A stretch of 37,442 nt of DNA, taken from contig CAMDBX010000035.1 of the NCBI GenBank assembly GCA_945889445.1, positions 1 through 37,442 on the forward strand, in the 5' to 3' direction. Each line of letters begins with the position of its first letter. Position 1 is the first letter of the stretch. The notes under the pieces were generated by a model, which was given only the letters and a program-made list of their open reading frames with translations, did no database searches and was not told the origin of the DNA. The stretch comes from Rhizobium sp. Q54 (lineage in GTDB: Bacteria > Pseudomonadota > Alphaproteobacteria > Rhizobiales > Aestuariivirgaceae). Below, piece by piece: positions 29,801 to 32,800 of the stretch. Both the position numbers and the translations under genes were made by a program.

Positions 29801-32800
29801 ACATCAGGGCCGCTGCTGCCATTCGCCGCCGCTCGCGTGGCGATGATGGGTCGCCTCGACATGGCATGTCATGTACTGGCAAGGCAGTCCGGACCCAAAA
29901 AAATGGACCTTACGGTTCTGGGACATGCCGGAGAAGTTCTCGCCGAGGTCGAGGGCTTCCTAGCACGACCTGTCGCTCCGTCAGACAATCTGATCATCGC
30001 GGTTCCCGGCTGGCAGCAGGACACCAAAATGCCGACCGGCGCGCTCGATGTCGGAACCGTTCTGATCCTTCACAATGGCAACGTGCCCGAAGTCGTTGCC
30101 GGGCTGAAGGCACAGCACGCCGGCGCAACGGAGCGACTGATCGGAGAAGGCAACGACGTTGAACCCGTCTCCCATTCGCGCATCTATGTGCTCGATCCAG
30201 CGGCGAAAGGCCTGAAGCCGGCTTTCCACCTCGCCCGGTCCATCGCCAATGCCATCAAGGGACCGGCGTCACTTGTAGTAGCAAGCACTGGCACGGCCGA
30301 AAGCGACCCCGCGCGGGCGGGGGCGGCGGCACTGTTCCTGAGCCTCGGACACGAATGGAAGTCCGGCCGCCTGATCGTGGTGGACGTCGCAAAGGGCGAA
30401 ACCCAGGTAGCCGAGCGCCTGGTACGCGAGACGTCAGAGCCCGGTCGACCCACACACAGGCGCTATGATCGCGGCATGACACTGCTGCGCAGCTTTACGC
30501 CAGCAAGTCTACCGAAGGCCAAGGCACTCGAGCCCGGTGCCTATCTCATCATTGGCGGTGCAGGCGGGCTCGGCAGTGCCCTGGCGCGCGAGATCGCACA
30601 CACACCGTACACCAGCATCATCTTGACAGGACGGCGCGAAGAGGATGCCGGTATCACCCGGCTGGTCACAGATTTGCGTCGGACTGGGGCTGACGCCAGC
30701 TACATGCAACTCGACGCGTCAGATGATGGCGCCATGCTGGAATTACTCGACGTGCTGCATGCGCGGCACGGGGCGCTAGCCGGTGTAATTCACTCCGCAA
30801 TCGTGCTGGAAAACGGTCCGCTCTCGACAATGACGGATGAATGCTTCGAGGCGGCCCTCACCCCGAAGCTCGCTGCCATGACGTGGATGGCGCAGGCCTT
30901 CATACACAACGCGCCAGGTTTCATCGCAGTGTTCTCATCGCTCATCGGTTTCTCTGGCGGGGCAGGACAGGCTAATTATGCTGCGGCCTCTGCCGCCCTC
31001 GACGCAGCCGCAGACGGCCTGCGGCATGCACTCGCCTCCCCTGTCAAGGTGATTGATTGGGGGTTCTGGGGCGATACCGGGATCGTGGCAACGGCGTCGG
31101 AACGCGCACGGCTGGCCAACCAGGGCATGGGCGCACTCGGTACGGCCGAAGGGATCGAGTTGTTCCGCCAAGCCCTCGCCTCACAGCATGACCGGCTGGT
31201 GATCACCCGCAAGCAGTCCGCGGCAATGCCGCAAGCGGCACGGTCAGAACCTGCAAAAGCAGAACCGCCAAGAGCTGACGTACGGCAGTGGCTGACCGAT
31301 ATCATCGCCGAGATCCTTGGCCGCCGGGGTGAAGCCCTGCCGGTCGATGAGCCGTTTGCTATCCTTGGCATCGACAGTCTCGTCAACACCCAGATCCTGC
31401 GCGAGCTTGAAACGCATCTCGGGCCACTGCCCCGCACATTGCTGTTCGAGTTCGGCACGATCTCTGCCCTGGCATCCGAGATCGCTGCCCACCACAGCAC
31501 CAAGATAAGCGCAGTAAAGCAGGACCCTGAACAACAGGAGCATGTAAAGCCTGTGAACACCTCGGACATCCACGACGATGACGTAGCAATCATCGGCCTC
31601 GCCTGCCGCTTCCCTGGGGCCGCAACGCCAGAAGACTTCTGGACGATGATCCGCAATGCCGAACCTGCCTTTGGTGAGGTCCCGCCCGACCGTTGGCAGG
31701 CACCGGCTGGCGCCCGTGGAGCCTTCCTCGACCGCGTTGATCTGTTCGACCCCCTCCACTTCTCGATCAGCTACCGGGAAGCCGCAGCGATGGATCCACA
31801 GGAAAGGCTGTTCCTGGAGGTCGCGTGGCAGACCCTCGAGGACGCGGCCTACACACGCGCAGCAATTCGCGAGCGAGCACGCGCCGCCACAGGGCGCGAT
31901 GTCGGCGTCTATGTCGGCGTCATGAATGGCGCCTTCCAACTCAACGCCATGCGCAGCCAGCCCGATGGCAGTCCGATTCAAGCTATAGCGCCCTATTGGT
32001 CGATCGCAAACCGCGTTAGCTGGCTGTTTGACTTCCATGGGCCGAGCATGGCGGTAGACACGGCCTGCTCATCCTCGGCGTCCGCACTGCATCTCGCCTG
32101 CGAGGCACTACGGCGCGGCGAGATCGGTGCGGCACTCGTCGGTGGCGTGTCCTTGCTGCTGCACCCGCGCCAGCTTGACACCATGAACGCCATGCAAATG
32201 ATTTCTCCCTCCGGACACTGCCTACCCTTCTGCAAGGGCGCGGATGGTTTCCTTCCCGGCGAGGGCGTTGGCGCTGTTCTGCTTCGCCCGCTGCGAGATG
32301 CCCGCGCTGATCGCGACCGAATCCTCGGAATCATACGCGGCAGCGCCATGAATGCCGGCGGTCGCACCAGCGGCTACACGGTACCGAGCCCCGCTGCCCA
32401 GGCCGACGTCGTCGCCCGAGCCATCGCTAATGCCGGGATCGATCCCGGCAGCATCAGCTATGTCGAGGCGCATGGAACTGGCACCGCGCTTGGCGACCCA
32501 ATCGAGATCGAAGGGCTGAATCGCTCTCTGGGTAAGGGCGATGACGCTCCGCGCTGTGCTGTGGGCACGGTCAAGGCGTTGGTGGGCCATCTCGAATCGG
32601 CTGCCGCCATGGCGGGTCTCACCCGCATCCTCATGCAGTTCAAGCATGGCGAAATTGCCCCGACACCGCTGGGCGGTCCGGTAAGCGACGGCCTGCCCCT
32701 CGCCCAATCCCGCATCGAACTGCTGTCTGCCGCGCGGCCATGGAAGGGATTGCGGCGTGCCGGACTTTCCTCTTTCGGCGCAGGTGGCGTGAATGTGCAT

